This document shows, in pieces, positions 54,071-62,830 of a stretch of DNA of 64,000 bases (the first letter of the stretch is position 1; every line of letters begins with the position of its first letter). This DNA is from Nocardia jejuensis NBRC 103114 (GTDB lineage Bacteria > Actinomycetota > Actinomycetes > Mycobacteriales > Mycobacteriaceae), in NCBI RefSeq assembly GCF_001613145.1, contig NZ_BDBU01000023.1, positions 239,371 to 303,370 on the forward strand. The letters run 5' to 3'. Made by a program: the position numbers and the translations under genes. Under the pieces are notes generated by a model. It had not been told where the DNA came from. It ran no database searches and worked only from the letters and a program-made list of their open reading frames with translations.

Positions 54071-54494
54071 GTGCCGCACATCGTCACCCAGTCCTGCTGC
54101 AACGACGCCTCGTGCGTCTACGCGTGCCCCGTCAACTGCATTCATCCGACCCCGGACGAACCCGACTTCGGATCGTGAACGCGCGGCCATCCCGCACCGC
54201 GGCGGGCGGGTGATCGATCCCGCCACCGGCGACCCCGTCCCCGGCACCTATGCCGCCGGCTGGATCAAGCGGGGGCCCAGCGGATTTCTCGGCACCAACA
54301 AATCCTGCTCGCGCGAAACGGTCGAGGCACTGCTCGCCGATGTCGAGCACACCCGGCCCGTCCTGCGGGACGACGCGGCCCTGCACGAACTCCTCATCAG
54401 CCGCATCCCCGGATTCCCGAGCATCGGCACCTCACCACTGCCCGTAAGAACGCTGTGGCACAAGGCTCTTCGCCGCCCGCCCGCCACGGTCTGA
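54071..54494 (+). pseudogene. Ferredoxin/ferredoxin-NADP+ reductase (FprB-like) remnant with internal deletion
   Basis: Starts 9 bp past the diiron oxygenase stop. The first 36 codons from GTG 54071 read PHIVTQSCCNDASCVYACPV then NCIHPTPDEP, the ferredoxin N-terminus of FprB-type enzymes, and end in TGA. From about 54180, in another frame, comes the reductase C-terminus: DPVPGTYAAGWIKRGPSGFL, then GTNKSCSRETVEALL, to stop 54494. The FAD- and NADP-binding middle, several hundred codons, is missing. The pieces are collinear, so a single deletion with frame change explains them. An intact copy would have been the likely electron donor to the diiron oxygenase. Confidence 0.9.
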
Positions 54495-54516
54495 TCTCGA
54501 CGAAGAGAGTCCTCAC

Positions 54517-55662
54517 GTGAACACCAACTATCGCTCGTCCTGGCTGGACGATGACCTCGACGCGTTGCGCGAACTGGCGCGCTCCTTCTGCGAGAAGGAG
54601 ATCGCACCGCATATGGAGCGGTTCATCGAGCAGCACCATGTGGACCGCGACCTGTGGCGGACGGCGGGTTCGCTCGGCCTGCTGTGCATGTCCATTCCGG
54701 AGGAGTACGGGGGCGGCGGTGGCACTTTCGCGCACGAGGCGGTCCTGATCGAGGAGCAGGCCCGGATCGGGGATTCCTCGTGGGGGGCCGCGCTGCACAG
54801 CGGGATCGTGGCGCATTATCTGCTCGCCTACGGGACCGAGGAGCAGAAGCGGTTGTGGCTGCCGCGCCTGGCCTCCGGCGAGGTGGTCGGCGCGATCGCG
54901 ATGACCGAGCCCGGCACCGGGTCGGATCTGCAGAACGTGAAGACGCGGGCCGTGCGCGACGGGAACGAGTACGTCGTCGGGGGTTCGAAGACGTTCATCA
55001 CCAATGGCGGTCAGGCCGACCTGATCATCGTGGTGGCCAAGACCGGCGGTGACGGGGCAGCGGGCATTTCGCTGATTCTCGTCGAGGGCGATCGCGCGGG
55101 CTTCCGACGCGGACGCGTGCTGGACAAGATCGGCCAGCGCGGCCAGGACACCTCGGAGCTGTTCTTCGACGAGGTCCGGGTGCCGGTGTCGAACCTGCTG
55201 GGCGCCGAGGAGGGGCAGGGTTTCATCCAGCTCATGCAGCAGTTGCCGCAGGAGCGGCTGATTCTGGCGGTGGGCTCCACCGTGGCGGTGGAAACCGCTC
55301 TCGCCCAGACCCTCTCGTACACCCGGGAGCGTGAGGCCTTCGGCAAACCTGTCTTCGCGTTCCAGAACACCAAATTCACCCTCGCCGAGGTCGCCACGGA
55401 GGCCCGCGTCATGCGCGTGTTCACCGACGACTGCATCGCCCGGCACATTCGCGGTGAACTCGACATCACCACCGTGGCCATGGCCAAATGGTGGACCACC
55501 GAACGGGCCATGGCCAATATCGACGAGTGCCTGCAGCTGCACGGCGGCTACGGCTACATGACCGAATACCCGATCTCTCGGCTGTGGGTCGACAACCGGG
55601 TACAGAAGATCTACGCGGGCACCAACGAGATCATGAAGGAGATCATCGCCCGCTCATTGTGA
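54517..55662 (+). CDS. Acyl-CoA dehydrogenase
   Basis: 381 residues. Family signatures AIAMTEPGTGSDLQNVKTRA, RQ..FG equivalent REREAFGKPVFAFQNTKF, and QLHGGYGYMTEYPISR. The catalytic base is probably the Glu of IYAGTNEIMKEI, as in short/medium-chain enzymes. FAD enzyme oxidising an acyl-CoA to its trans-2-enoyl form, passing electrons to ETF. It is 22 bp past the reductase remnant and probably in the same operon as the diiron oxygenase. The substrate is not determined. Confidence 0.95.
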   Translation: MNTNYRSSWLDDDLDALRELARSFCEKEIAPHMERFIEQHHVDRDLWRTAGSLGLLCMSIPEEYGGGGGTFAHEAVLIEEQARIGDSSWGAALHSGIVAHYLLAYGTEEQKRLWLPRLASGEVVGAIAMTEPGTGSDLQNVKTRAVRDGNEYVVGGSKTFITNGGQADLIIVVAKTGGDGAAGISLILVEGDRAGFRRGRVLDKIGQRGQDTSELFFDEVRVPVSNLLGAEEGQGFIQLMQQLPQERLILAVGSTVAVETALAQTLSYTREREAFGKPVFAFQNTKFTLAEVATEARVMRVFTDDCIARHIRGELDITTVAMAKWWTTERAMANIDECLQLHGGYGYMTEYPISRLWVDNRVQKIYAGTNEIMKEIIARSL

Positions 55663-55704
55663 GCATTGCGGCGCCACAGCATGTCTCGTCCCCGAGGTCC
55701 GGAG

Positions 55705-56718
55705 TCAGTACCCCGTGGGCACTCCACCGGTGAACAGGGCGAGCACCAGCGGCAGCGAGACCAGCAGCAGGCAGGCGACGACATTGGTCCACTTGTAGGC
55801 GACCAGGATCGCGATGAATTCGCGCAGGATGGCGCTCGGGAGGTAGTAGAACGCCGTGCGAGCGCCGGTCACCTCCGCGTCGAGTTTCAGCCGACGGGCC
55901 AGGATCGCCGTGCGCAGCACGTGAAAGTTGCTGGTGACCAGCACCATTCGGGTGGAGACGCCACGCTCGCCCAGCAGTCGCTTGATGAAGAGCAGGTTCT
56001 CGCGGGTGGTGGTCGACTGCTCCTCGCGGGCCACGCTCTCGGGCGGGATGCCGCGGGCGATGAGGTAGTCGGCCATCGCGGAGGCTTCCGACACCGCCTC
56101 GTCGTCGCCCTTGCCGCCGGAGGTGATGATCACCGGATGTCGATCGGCGGCAACCTCCTCCCAGTAGATGTGAATCGCTCGATTCAAGCGGCTGGCGAGC
56201 AGCGGCGGCACGCGCGCACCCATGAGGCCGCAACCGGGCACGACGATGGCATCCATTCCGGGCTGGTACGGCATCGAGCCGTAAATCAGTGCATACAGAA
56301 CGAAACTGGCGAATACGAATCCGAAATAGCCCACCGCCATCAGCACGGAGGCCAGTGCCACGGACCTGAGATTTCCAGTTACCGCCGCGAGACCGAGCAG
56401 TCCATACGGGAGCAGCAGGACAATTCCCGGCCCGAACGACATCAGATTCCCGGCTCGAAAGCCTTCATTGCGCACCATTTCCCGGCCGTTACCGATCAGC
56501 AGACCGGCCAGCACCAGCACCACCAACGGCGAAAGCACGATCAACAGTCGCACCAGCACGCGGGCCAGGTCGACATCGTCACCCGATCCGACCGCCCAGA
56601 CTCCGGTACACATCAGCGCCAGCATCAGATAGACGCCATTGCTCACTCGCCGCCGGTCCAGATGGAACCGCAAAGCGAATACTCCCAAAAGAACCAGCCC
56701 GCCGATGAGCAGAATCAC
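55705..56718 (-). CDS. YdcF family (DUF218) membrane protein
   Basis: 337 residues. Four to five N-terminal hydrophobic helices, then a DUF218/YdcF domain: AIVVPGCGLMGARVPPLLASR, VIITSGGKGDDEAVSEA, ESTTTRENL-like QSTTTRENLLFIKRLL, and LVTSNFHVLRTAILARR. A final C-terminal helix (NVVACLLLVSLPLVLALF). Members include SanA and ElyC, linked to envelope function; the reaction is not established. Convergent with the acyl-CoA dehydrogenase gene. Confidence 0.88.
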   Translation of the reverse strand: MILLIGGLVLLGVFALRFHLDRRRVSNGVYLMLALMCTGVWAVGSGDDVDLARVLVRLLIVLSPLVVLVLAGLLIGNGREMVRNEGFRAGNLMSFGPGIVLLLPYGLLGLAAVTGNLRSVALASVLMAVGYFGFVFASFVLYALIYGSMPYQPGMDAIVVPGCGLMGARVPPLLASRLNRAIHIYWEEVAADRHPVIITSGGKGDDEAVSEASAMADYLIARGIPPESVAREEQSTTTRENLLFIKRLLGERGVSTRMVLVTSNFHVLRTAILARRLKLDAEVTGARTAFYYLPSAILREFIAILVAYKWTNVVACLLLVSLPLVLALFTGGVPTGY

Positions 56719-56873
56719 GGGGTCACCCTAGAGCCCCGGGAAAACGGCCCTCGAAACGGGTACCGCTGAACGCCATGCCAATTCATACAGCCGGACAAAT
56801 CACACGCCCGTTCTCATCGACAATCCACTATCCATGGGGACGCCGCCGTCTCCCGCGCTCGCCTATTCTCCGG

Positions 56874-57566
56874 CTATCCGTCCTCGGCGATGAACTCCTC
56901 GATGATGTCGGTCAGCGCGGCCGGATCCTGGAGCATGGGCAGGTGCCCGGCCGGGAGTTCGCGGTGGAAGGTGCCGCCCAGTTCAGCGCGGTACTTCTCC
57001 TGTGCGGCAGGGAGAAACTCTCGGTCCTGCGTTGTGCGGACATATCCGCGATGAGTGGGAAAGGCACGTGGGGAGACGCGATCGCGGTAGAGGCGCTGGG
57101 ATTCGGGATCGAATTCCGCGACGATCCGATCGATATCGGCGGCCGCGAGACCGGTGCCGAGCCCGGAGCGGATCATGCTCGCGGGCGGTCGAGTTCCCGA
57201 CAGCCGCATGACGAGTCCGACGATGTAGCGCTCGGGAATCGGGAGCGCGCCCAGGAACGAGGTTCCGGGGGTGGGGAACGATGCCGCGACGCCCAGCAGG
57301 GCGTCGACGCGGTCGGGCGCCACCGCGACGATCTCGCTCGCCACCACCCCGCCGACGGAATGCGCGACGATCGTGAACGAGCGATCCGGGGCCTGTTCGA
57401 GGACTGCCTCGGCGTAGTGCCGCAGGGTGGCGCCGGAGGTCCTGGGATACGACGCGACGACCGATTTGGCGGTCAACTCCGCGCGCACGTCCTCCCAGAT
57501 CCATTCGGGAAGACCCGCACCGCCGAGAAAAAGGATGGGCGAGGGCTGGGGCCTCGGTGCAACCAT
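56874..57566 (-). CDS. Alpha/beta hydrolase
   Basis: 230 residues. Nucleophile elbow AHSVGG (GxSxG-type with A at the first position), oxyanion-region LFLGGAG near the start, and the late histidine in AGHLPMLQDP, followed by a short C-terminal helix. Typical of small esterase or RsbQ-like hydrolases. No signal peptide. Substrate unknown. ATG 57566 is the first in frame; the ribosome site is weak. Confidence 0.85.
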   Translation of the reverse strand: MVAPRPQPSPILFLGGAGLPEWIWEDVRAELTAKSVVASYPRTSGATLRHYAEAVLEQAPDRSFTIVAHSVGGVVASEIVAVAPDRVDALLGVAASFPTPGTSFLGALPIPERYIVGLVMRLSGTRPPASMIRSGLGTGLAAADIDRIVAEFDPESQRLYRDRVSPRAFPTHRGYVRTTQDREFLPAAQEKYRAELGGTFHRELPAGHLPMLQDPAALTDIIEEFIAEDG

Positions 57567-57722
57567 TGGAGCGATTCCGTTCTCATGTTCGTCTGGGTAT
57601 CAGGGGAAATCATCACCGGGCAGACCTGCCGGATCGGGCCGTGGCCTGCCCCGGGTCCACACCATCCGGGGCGCGCGTCAGACCTGACCTGGGCGGTCGG
57701 CTTCTGCCTGTGAGCGGAGGCG

Positions 57723-58595
57723 TCAGAGCGCCGCGCGTAGACCGGTGAACAGCGCGTTGATCGGTTCGGCGACCGGGGCGGGGACCTCGGGACCGAGCGC
57801 GGGCATGGCGTCGAGTGCCCCGCGCAGGGACGAGACCGCGTTCGCGCCCACCGGACCGCAGGCGGCGACCGTGTCCACCGCCGCCGAGATCTGCTGCGCC
57901 GCAATCGATGCCGCGGGCTCCGATCGCACCGCCTCGGTGTTCGGGATCGACGCGGAAACCTCGGCCACCGGCGGTGTGCCGGGAGCCGGGACGTCGACGC
58001 CCGCACCCAGTGCGCCACCGGCCGCGCCACCGATGATCGCGCCCGGGATCAGCCCGAACGCGTCGGACGGAATGAACGCGAGCAGGCCGCCGATGGTGCA
58101 CCCGGCCAGACCGCCGACCACCGCGCCGAGCGGCGCGCCCACACCGACCGTCGGCGCACCGCCGATGACGGCGCCCGCGATACCGCCCACCGCCATCCCC
58201 AGCGCGCATCCCGCCAGCCCCAGCGGGGCGGCGAGCAGCACCTTGCCGACATATGCGCCCGCGACCCCACCCAGGATCGTCGAGGCGGTGCGGCGATCGG
58301 CCGAGTTGGCGGGGAAACCCAGATTGTCGTACGTGGTGGCGATCTGCCATTGCGCGGTGTCGATGCCGGCCTGGGCTTGATCACGCACGCCGGAGTCGAC
58401 GAAGTCGGGCAGCTGCACGATGTCGGCGCCGACCCGCAATGCATGCGGATTCGACTGCGCGGCGGCAGGATCGGCCGCGGTGTCGGGTAGCACGGTCGAC
58501 TCCGGTTGCGCCGGTTCGGCCGCGGCAAGGCCCTGGCCGGCGACCAGAAGCGTCGGAAGTACGGACAGGGCAGCGAATTTCCGCATGACGGCCAT
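57723..58595 (-). CDS. Exported glycine-zipper protein of unknown function
   Basis: About 290 residues from ATG 58595 (GAGG upstream). Cleavable signal peptide (FAALSVLPTLLVAGQGLAAA). The mature protein has a long Gly/Ala-rich hydrophobic region with GxxxG spacing (LGGVAGAYVGKVLLAAPLGL, AVGGIAGAVIGGAP, AVVGGLAGCTIGGLLA, AIIGGAAGGALGAG), about four hairpin-like segments, and an Ala/Pro-rich C-terminus. I do not recognise a family with known function. Glycine-zipper repeats can insert in membranes or assemble; in a mycolic-acid organism an outer-envelope location is possible but only inferred. Confidence 0.8.
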   Translation of the reverse strand: MAVMRKFAALSVLPTLLVAGQGLAAAEPAQPESTVLPDTAADPAAAQSNPHALRVGADIVQLPDFVDSGVRDQAQAGIDTAQWQIATTYDNLGFPANSADRRTASTILGGVAGAYVGKVLLAAPLGLAGCALGMAVGGIAGAVIGGAPTVGVGAPLGAVVGGLAGCTIGGLLAFIPSDAFGLIPGAIIGGAAGGALGAGVDVPAPGTPPVAEVSASIPNTEAVRSEPAASIAAQQISAAVDTVAACGPVGANAVSSLRGALDAMPALGPEVPAPVAEPINALFTGLRAAL

Positions 58596-58837
58596 CGACG
58601 CATCCTCGATCCGACGAATCACCGTCGAGCCTCCCGGGAGCGGACCCGAAACTACGGTGACCACGCTGGGCGCTGATCTTACCCCGAATCCTTTGCACCA
58701 CAACCGGATCGATCAGGGTCCAGCGATGAACGCCTCCACCCCGGCTCCTCCCACCTGATTCCAGGCGTGCCGACGACCGGCGGTGATGAGCAGCAGCGCG
58801 GCGATCGGGCCGCTGATGGGCTCACCTTCACCCTGCG

Positions 58838-59419
58838 TCAGGTCTGCGTACGGAGGTATGCGATTCCGCGTGGGGAGAGGCGGTAGCCGATGTCGAGGCT
58901 GTAGGTCAGGCCGAGGTTCTTGAGCTTTCGGACATCTACCTTGAATTTGGCTGTGTCACGGCCGGCCCGTGCCGCCAGATCCGGTGCGCGGGTGGCCGGG
59001 AACCGCTCGATGAGACGCAGGGTGGGTAGGGTCCACGGCCCGACCGGGCTGGTGGTGTCCATGCGGGTGAGTTTCGCTGTGAGGGTGGCGATGTCGCCGT
59101 CGGTGAGCTGGTCCGAGGCGGCCAGCTCCGCGCGCGGATCGGCGTCCTGGGCCATGCGGATGCGGAGCAGGTGGATCGGGTCGGAGTCCTCGCCGCGCAG
59201 ATCCGCCAGGACCGCCGCGACCGAGTCGTAGCCGGCGGCCCGGGCGTCGCGGAGTCGAATCCGGCCGGGCCGCACGATCTCCTGGGCCTCCACGACGATT
59301 CGGCCCGCACCGGTTCGATAGGTCTGCCCGGCCGTGGTCTGCGGTGTGCGCCAGCGGCGGAACAGTACGGTCACCGAGCCGTCCTGGATTCCCGCCCAGC
59401 GTTTCTTCTCGAGCAGCAT
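58838..59419 (-). CDS. ASCH-like (PUA-fold) domain protein with C-terminal winged-helix-like region
   Basis: 193 residues. The N-terminal half (LEKKRWAGIQDGSVTVLFRR, TYRTGAGRIVVEAQEI) looks like an ASCH domain, a PUA-related fold proposed to bind RNA or nucleic acids. The C-terminal half (LRLIERFPATRAPDLAARAG then KFKVDVRKLKNLGLTYSLDI) has winged-helix character. No catalytic motif. Function not established. The gene stands alone between two unrelated minus-strand genes. Confidence 0.72.
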   Translation of the reverse strand: MLLEKKRWAGIQDGSVTVLFRRWRTPQTTAGQTYRTGAGRIVVEAQEIVRPGRIRLRDARAAGYDSVAAVLADLRGEDSDPIHLLRIRMAQDADPRAELAASDQLTDGDIATLTAKLTRMDTTSPVGPWTLPTLRLIERFPATRAPDLAARAGRDTAKFKVDVRKLKNLGLTYSLDIGYRLSPRGIAYLRTQT

Positions 59420-59482
59420 GCGAACCCCTCACCAGCGCGGATACCGGTCACTGCCATTCAAGCATTCGGCGCCGGGTGTGGC

Positions 59483-59983
59483 TCACAGCTCGCGCAGCGC
59501 CGTCGCGACGATCTGCTCGGGGGTTTCGGTGACGTCCACGATCACCCCGGCCTCATCGTCCGACAGCGGCTCCAGCGCCTCGAACTGGGAGTCGAGCAGT
59601 GATTCCGGCATGAAATGCCCGGAGCGACCGGCCAACCGGGCGGCGATGACCTCACGGCTTCCGTTCAAATGGAGAAATCGCACGTCACCGGCGGCGCGCA
59701 GCACATCGCGATAGCGACGCTTCAGCGCCGAGGAGGACACCACTCCCCCGTGACCGGCCCGCGCCCGGATCCACTCCGCGATCGCGGCCAGCCAGGGTGC
59801 GCGATCCTCGTCGTTCAGCGGGACGCCCGAGGCCATCTTGTCGATGTTCGCCTGCGGGTGGAAGGCATCGGCCTCGGCGTATTCGACTCCCAGCCGCTCG
59901 GCCAGCAGCGCCCCCACCGTGGTTTTCCCCGACCCGGACACACCCATCACGACAACGACCACATTCGCCAGATCCCGGGACAT
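59483..59983 (-). CDS. gntK: Gluconokinase
   Basis: 166 residues, single P-loop kinase domain: VMGVSGSGKTTVGALLAERL, EADAFHPQANIDKMASG, PLNDEDRAPWLAAIAEW, and GRSGHFMPESLLDSQFEALE. All are gluconokinase signatures. Phosphorylates gluconate to 6-phosphogluconate for the pentose-phosphate route. Full length. No permease or dehydrogenase gene is adjacent. Confidence 0.95.
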   Translation of the reverse strand: MSRDLANVVVVVMGVSGSGKTTVGALLAERLGVEYAEADAFHPQANIDKMASGVPLNDEDRAPWLAAIAEWIRARAGHGGVVSSSALKRRYRDVLRAAGDVRFLHLNGSREVIAARLAGRSGHFMPESLLDSQFEALEPLSDDEAGVIVDVTETPEQIVATALREL

Positions 59984-60142
59984 GAGTGGTCACGGTAGCC
60001 GATCCGGATACCCGCGCGGTAGCACCGCCGCCGCCGAGCGGACCTGGTCAGCGGCCTGTGGGATCGACATCTCGCGGCTGGAGGCGGACATGCGCAAGAT
60101 CGGTCAAGCGCGGGTCTGTGGGCACGGGCCAGACTGAAACGC

Positions 60143-61060
60143 GTGACTGGTGGACGGGACCGACTGCGGGAGATGCTCGACGCAGTCCTCGATGAGGACA
60201 ACGCGACATTGGGCGATATGGCGGCAGGCGCTTATGCCTCACCCTTTCATTTCACCCGGCAGTTCTCACGGCGGACGGGTGAGCCACCGGTGGCCATGCG
60301 GCGGCGGGTTCTGTTGGAGCGGGCCTGCTGGCAATTGAGCACGGGGGCGGCCGTCACGGATGTGGCGTTCGCGGCGGGCTACGAGTCGGTCGAAGGATTC
60401 AGCCGGGCCTTCAGCCGGGCGTTCGGACATCCGCCGAGCGCGACTCCCCGTGGGCAGGTGCGCAATTGGCTCACCGCGGCCAACGGAATCCATTTTCATC
60501 CACCGATGTCACTGTGGGTGGAGAGCGACCCGAAGGGCAGATCCGATATGGACCCGACGGCAATGCTGCTGCATCACGATCTGGACGACACCCGTGAACT
60601 GCTCAGGCTCGCAGCAGGTCTCGACGACGAGCGGTATCGGCTGGTGCGCAACGACACCGCGGCCCTGGACTGGGACGGCGCCGATGATTCGATCGCGTCC
60701 ACCCTGGATCACCTGATCCGCTCGAAAGAGGTGTGGCTCGCGGCGATCGAGGGCACCGAGCATCCGGCTCGCGGATCCGATGACATCGACGCGTTGAGCG
60801 TGCGGCTGGACGATGTCTCGGCGCGCTGGACGGCCGTCGTACGCGATATCGATCGCCGTGGCGGCTGGGGCGACACCCTCATCGACGCACTCTGCGATCC
60901 GCCGGAGAGTTTCGTCCTCGGCAGCGTTCTCGCTCACGTCCTCACCTACTCCGCATACCGCCGCCAATTGATCCGCCAGTGGCTGCGCACCGAATTCCGC
61001 GACAGCACAACGGAAATAGACAGCGGAGACCCGATTCTCTGGCTACGCAACAGGAGCTGA
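60143..61060 (+). CDS. AraC-type HTH fused to DinB-like domain
   Basis: 305 residues. AraC HTH pair about 1-110: LGDMAAGAYASPFHFTRQFS and VTDVAFAAGYESVEGFSRAF. A DinB/DUF664-like four-helix domain follows from about 135 (LLHHDLDDTRELLRLAAGLD; HDL, H of STLDHLIRSKEVW and H of LAHVLTYSAYRR could be metal ligands). GTG 60143 with weak ribosome site, possibly leaderless. Such fusions occur in actinobacteria; the DinB part may sense a thiol or toxic compound. The next gene starts 3 bp after the stop. Confidence 0.87.
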   Translation: MTGGRDRLREMLDAVLDEDNATLGDMAAGAYASPFHFTRQFSRRTGEPPVAMRRRVLLERACWQLSTGAAVTDVAFAAGYESVEGFSRAFSRAFGHPPSATPRGQVRNWLTAANGIHFHPPMSLWVESDPKGRSDMDPTAMLLHHDLDDTRELLRLAAGLDDERYRLVRNDTAALDWDGADDSIASTLDHLIRSKEVWLAAIEGTEHPARGSDDIDALSVRLDDVSARWTAVVRDIDRRGGWGDTLIDALCDPPESFVLGSVLAHVLTYSAYRRQLIRQWLRTEFRDSTTEIDSGDPILWLRNRS

Positions 61061-61063
61061 CCC

Positions 61064-61603
61064 ATGACCCACACCGTCTTCTACACCGCCACCACGCTGG
61101 ACGGCTTCATCGCCACCCCGGACCACTCCCTCGAATGGCTGCTGTCGCGAAAGTCGGACGCGGACGGCCCCATGGGGTACAACACCTTCCTCCCGACCAT
61201 CGGCGCGATCGCCATGGGCGCCAGCACCTACCAGTGGCTCCTGGACAACTCGCCCGCCGGGGAACCGTGGCCCTACACCGTCCCGACCTGGATCTTCACC
61301 CACCGCACCTTTCCCGCCCGCACCGACGCCGTCGACGTCCGCTTCACCCACGACCCGATCCCCGAGGTCCACGAGCGGATGTCGGAAGCCGCGGGCGACA
61401 AACACATCTGGATAGTCGGCGGCGGTGACCTGGCCGGCCAGTTCGCCGACCACACGCTCCTGGACGAAATCATCGTCTCCATCGCCCCCGTCACCCTCGG
61501 CTCCGGTCAACCCCTCCTCCCGCGCCTGCTCGAACTGAAAACCACCGAGGTGGCCCACAACGGCGAGTTCGCCGCCATCCGGTACGAGGTGCTCCACCCC
61601 TGA
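61064..61603 (+). CDS. Dihydrofolate reductase family protein (RibD C-terminal-like)
   Basis: 179 residues. FYTATTLDGFIATPDHSLEW at the start and IWIVGGGDLAGQFADHTLLD near the end are typical of the DHFR/RibD-C fold that binds NADPH. Not a housekeeping FolA: it lacks the usual Trp/Asp folate-site pattern. It sits 3 bp after the AraC-DinB gene, so the two form an operon. DHFR-like and DinB-like proteins often pair in actinobacteria, but the function is unknown. Confidence 0.9.
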   Translation: MTHTVFYTATTLDGFIATPDHSLEWLLSRKSDADGPMGYNTFLPTIGAIAMGASTYQWLLDNSPAGEPWPYTVPTWIFTHRTFPARTDAVDVRFTHDPIPEVHERMSEAAGDKHIWIVGGGDLAGQFADHTLLDEIIVSIAPVTLGSGQPLLPRLLELKTTEVAHNGEFAAIRYEVLHP

Positions 61604-61607
61604 CCCG

Positions 61608-62591
61608 TCAGCCGGGGGCGCGCACCGACTCCGCGATCCAGTCCAGTGATTGCCCGTGCGCGCCCGCGTAAGCGAGCGGCTCCCCATCGAGGCTGAGCAC
61701 GAAGCTTCCGCGAGACATATTGGGGGGCAGCGGAAGTCGTGCGGCGACCGACTCGATCACCCCCACGCCCTCGTTGGCGATCCAGCGGCATCGAAGGTCC
61801 CGCACCAGCGCCTCGAACGCACGACGGGAGGCGGGATCGAGATAGCCGAGCACCGCGCTGCCGAAGACCACCACGGTGGTATCGGCCGCAGCCGCGTCGA
61901 CGAGATCCGCGACCGAATCGAGGAGATCACCGGTAACCAGGTGGGGTGGCTCCGCGCGAGCGACACCGGCCGCGGCGCGCAATCGCCGTAGCCGGTGCTG
62001 CTGTTCGGGCCAGATCAGGCATTCGAGCCAGCGCATCTCGTCGACGTCGCCGACGTCGAGGGGATTCAGATCCACCCCGGCGCGTGACAGCACTCGCGGA
62101 AGAGTCGCGGGCAGCGGCGGATTGCCCGTCGTCTCGCAGGTCAGCACCACCGGCGAGGGACCGTCGGCGGGATCGATGACCACCCGGCCGTCGAAGTTGT
62201 AGCTGTACCTGTCGGGATACAGGCACAGTCCGGCCGAGGCTCCCACCTCGATCAACGACAGCGGTCCCGGAATGCTCGCCAGCGCCGGAAGCAGAACGGC
62301 CGCCCGGCCCGCCTCATTGGTCTGGGTACGCCGGACCGACGCCACCCCGGCAACCTGTGCCCAGTGCCGGATCAGCCAGGTTCTGAACGCGGAATACCTC
62401 GACGGCTCGGCACCGAGGTACCGGCATGCGCCCAGGACGAGATTGGGCTGTCGCTTGTCCGGTGGGAGTTGGTCGATCAACTCGAGAACGTCTTCATCAC
62501 AAGCGATTTCACGACACCATAGTTCGTAGCACGGCGAATTCCCTCGCGCCTCGTTCTCGGCGAAGAGTTCATAGCGGCGGGAAGTATCCAC
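61608..62591 (-). CDS. DUF2332 family protein
   Basis: About 327 residues from GTG 62591 (GGAGGGG upstream). Matches the actinobacterial DUF2332 family: YELFAENEARGNSPCYELWC, PLSLIEVGASAGLCLYPDRY, NFDGRVVIDP, and C-terminal FVLSLDGEPLAYAGAHGQSL. The LIEVGASAGL block looks like an S-adenosylmethionine-binding motif I, suggesting a methyltransferase-like fold, unproven. The frame runs to 63065, but the upstream part is not family-like and overlaps the next gene. The stop is 4 bp from the convergent DHFR-like stop. Confidence 0.87.
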   Translation of the reverse strand: MDTSRRYELFAENEARGNSPCYELWCREIACDEDVLELIDQLPPDKRQPNLVLGACRYLGAEPSRYSAFRTWLIRHWAQVAGVASVRRTQTNEAGRAAVLLPALASIPGPLSLIEVGASAGLCLYPDRYSYNFDGRVVIDPADGPSPVVLTCETTGNPPLPATLPRVLSRAGVDLNPLDVGDVDEMRWLECLIWPEQQHRLRRLRAAAGVARAEPPHLVTGDLLDSVADLVDAAAADTTVVVFGSAVLGYLDPASRRAFEALVRDLRCRWIANEGVGVIESVAARLPLPPNMSRGSFVLSLDGEPLAYAGAHGQSLDWIAESVRAPG

Positions 62592-62830
62592 GCGCCCCTC
62601 CAATTCCCCCGACCGGGTCCCCGCGACCTGGCCGCCGCTCCCGACGCTACCAACACCCCGCTGTATCGCACGCGCTCGCTCCGCGGCGAACCTCGCGGCC
62701 ACGGGGTCGATTCGGCCGGAATCCCGAATGCGCGGGTATGCGAACAGTCTTGTTCTTAAATGATATCGTTTAACTCGCGAGGGGTTGTCGAGTGACGGTC
62801 GATCGCGATCCCTCGAAAGGATTTGAGTAC

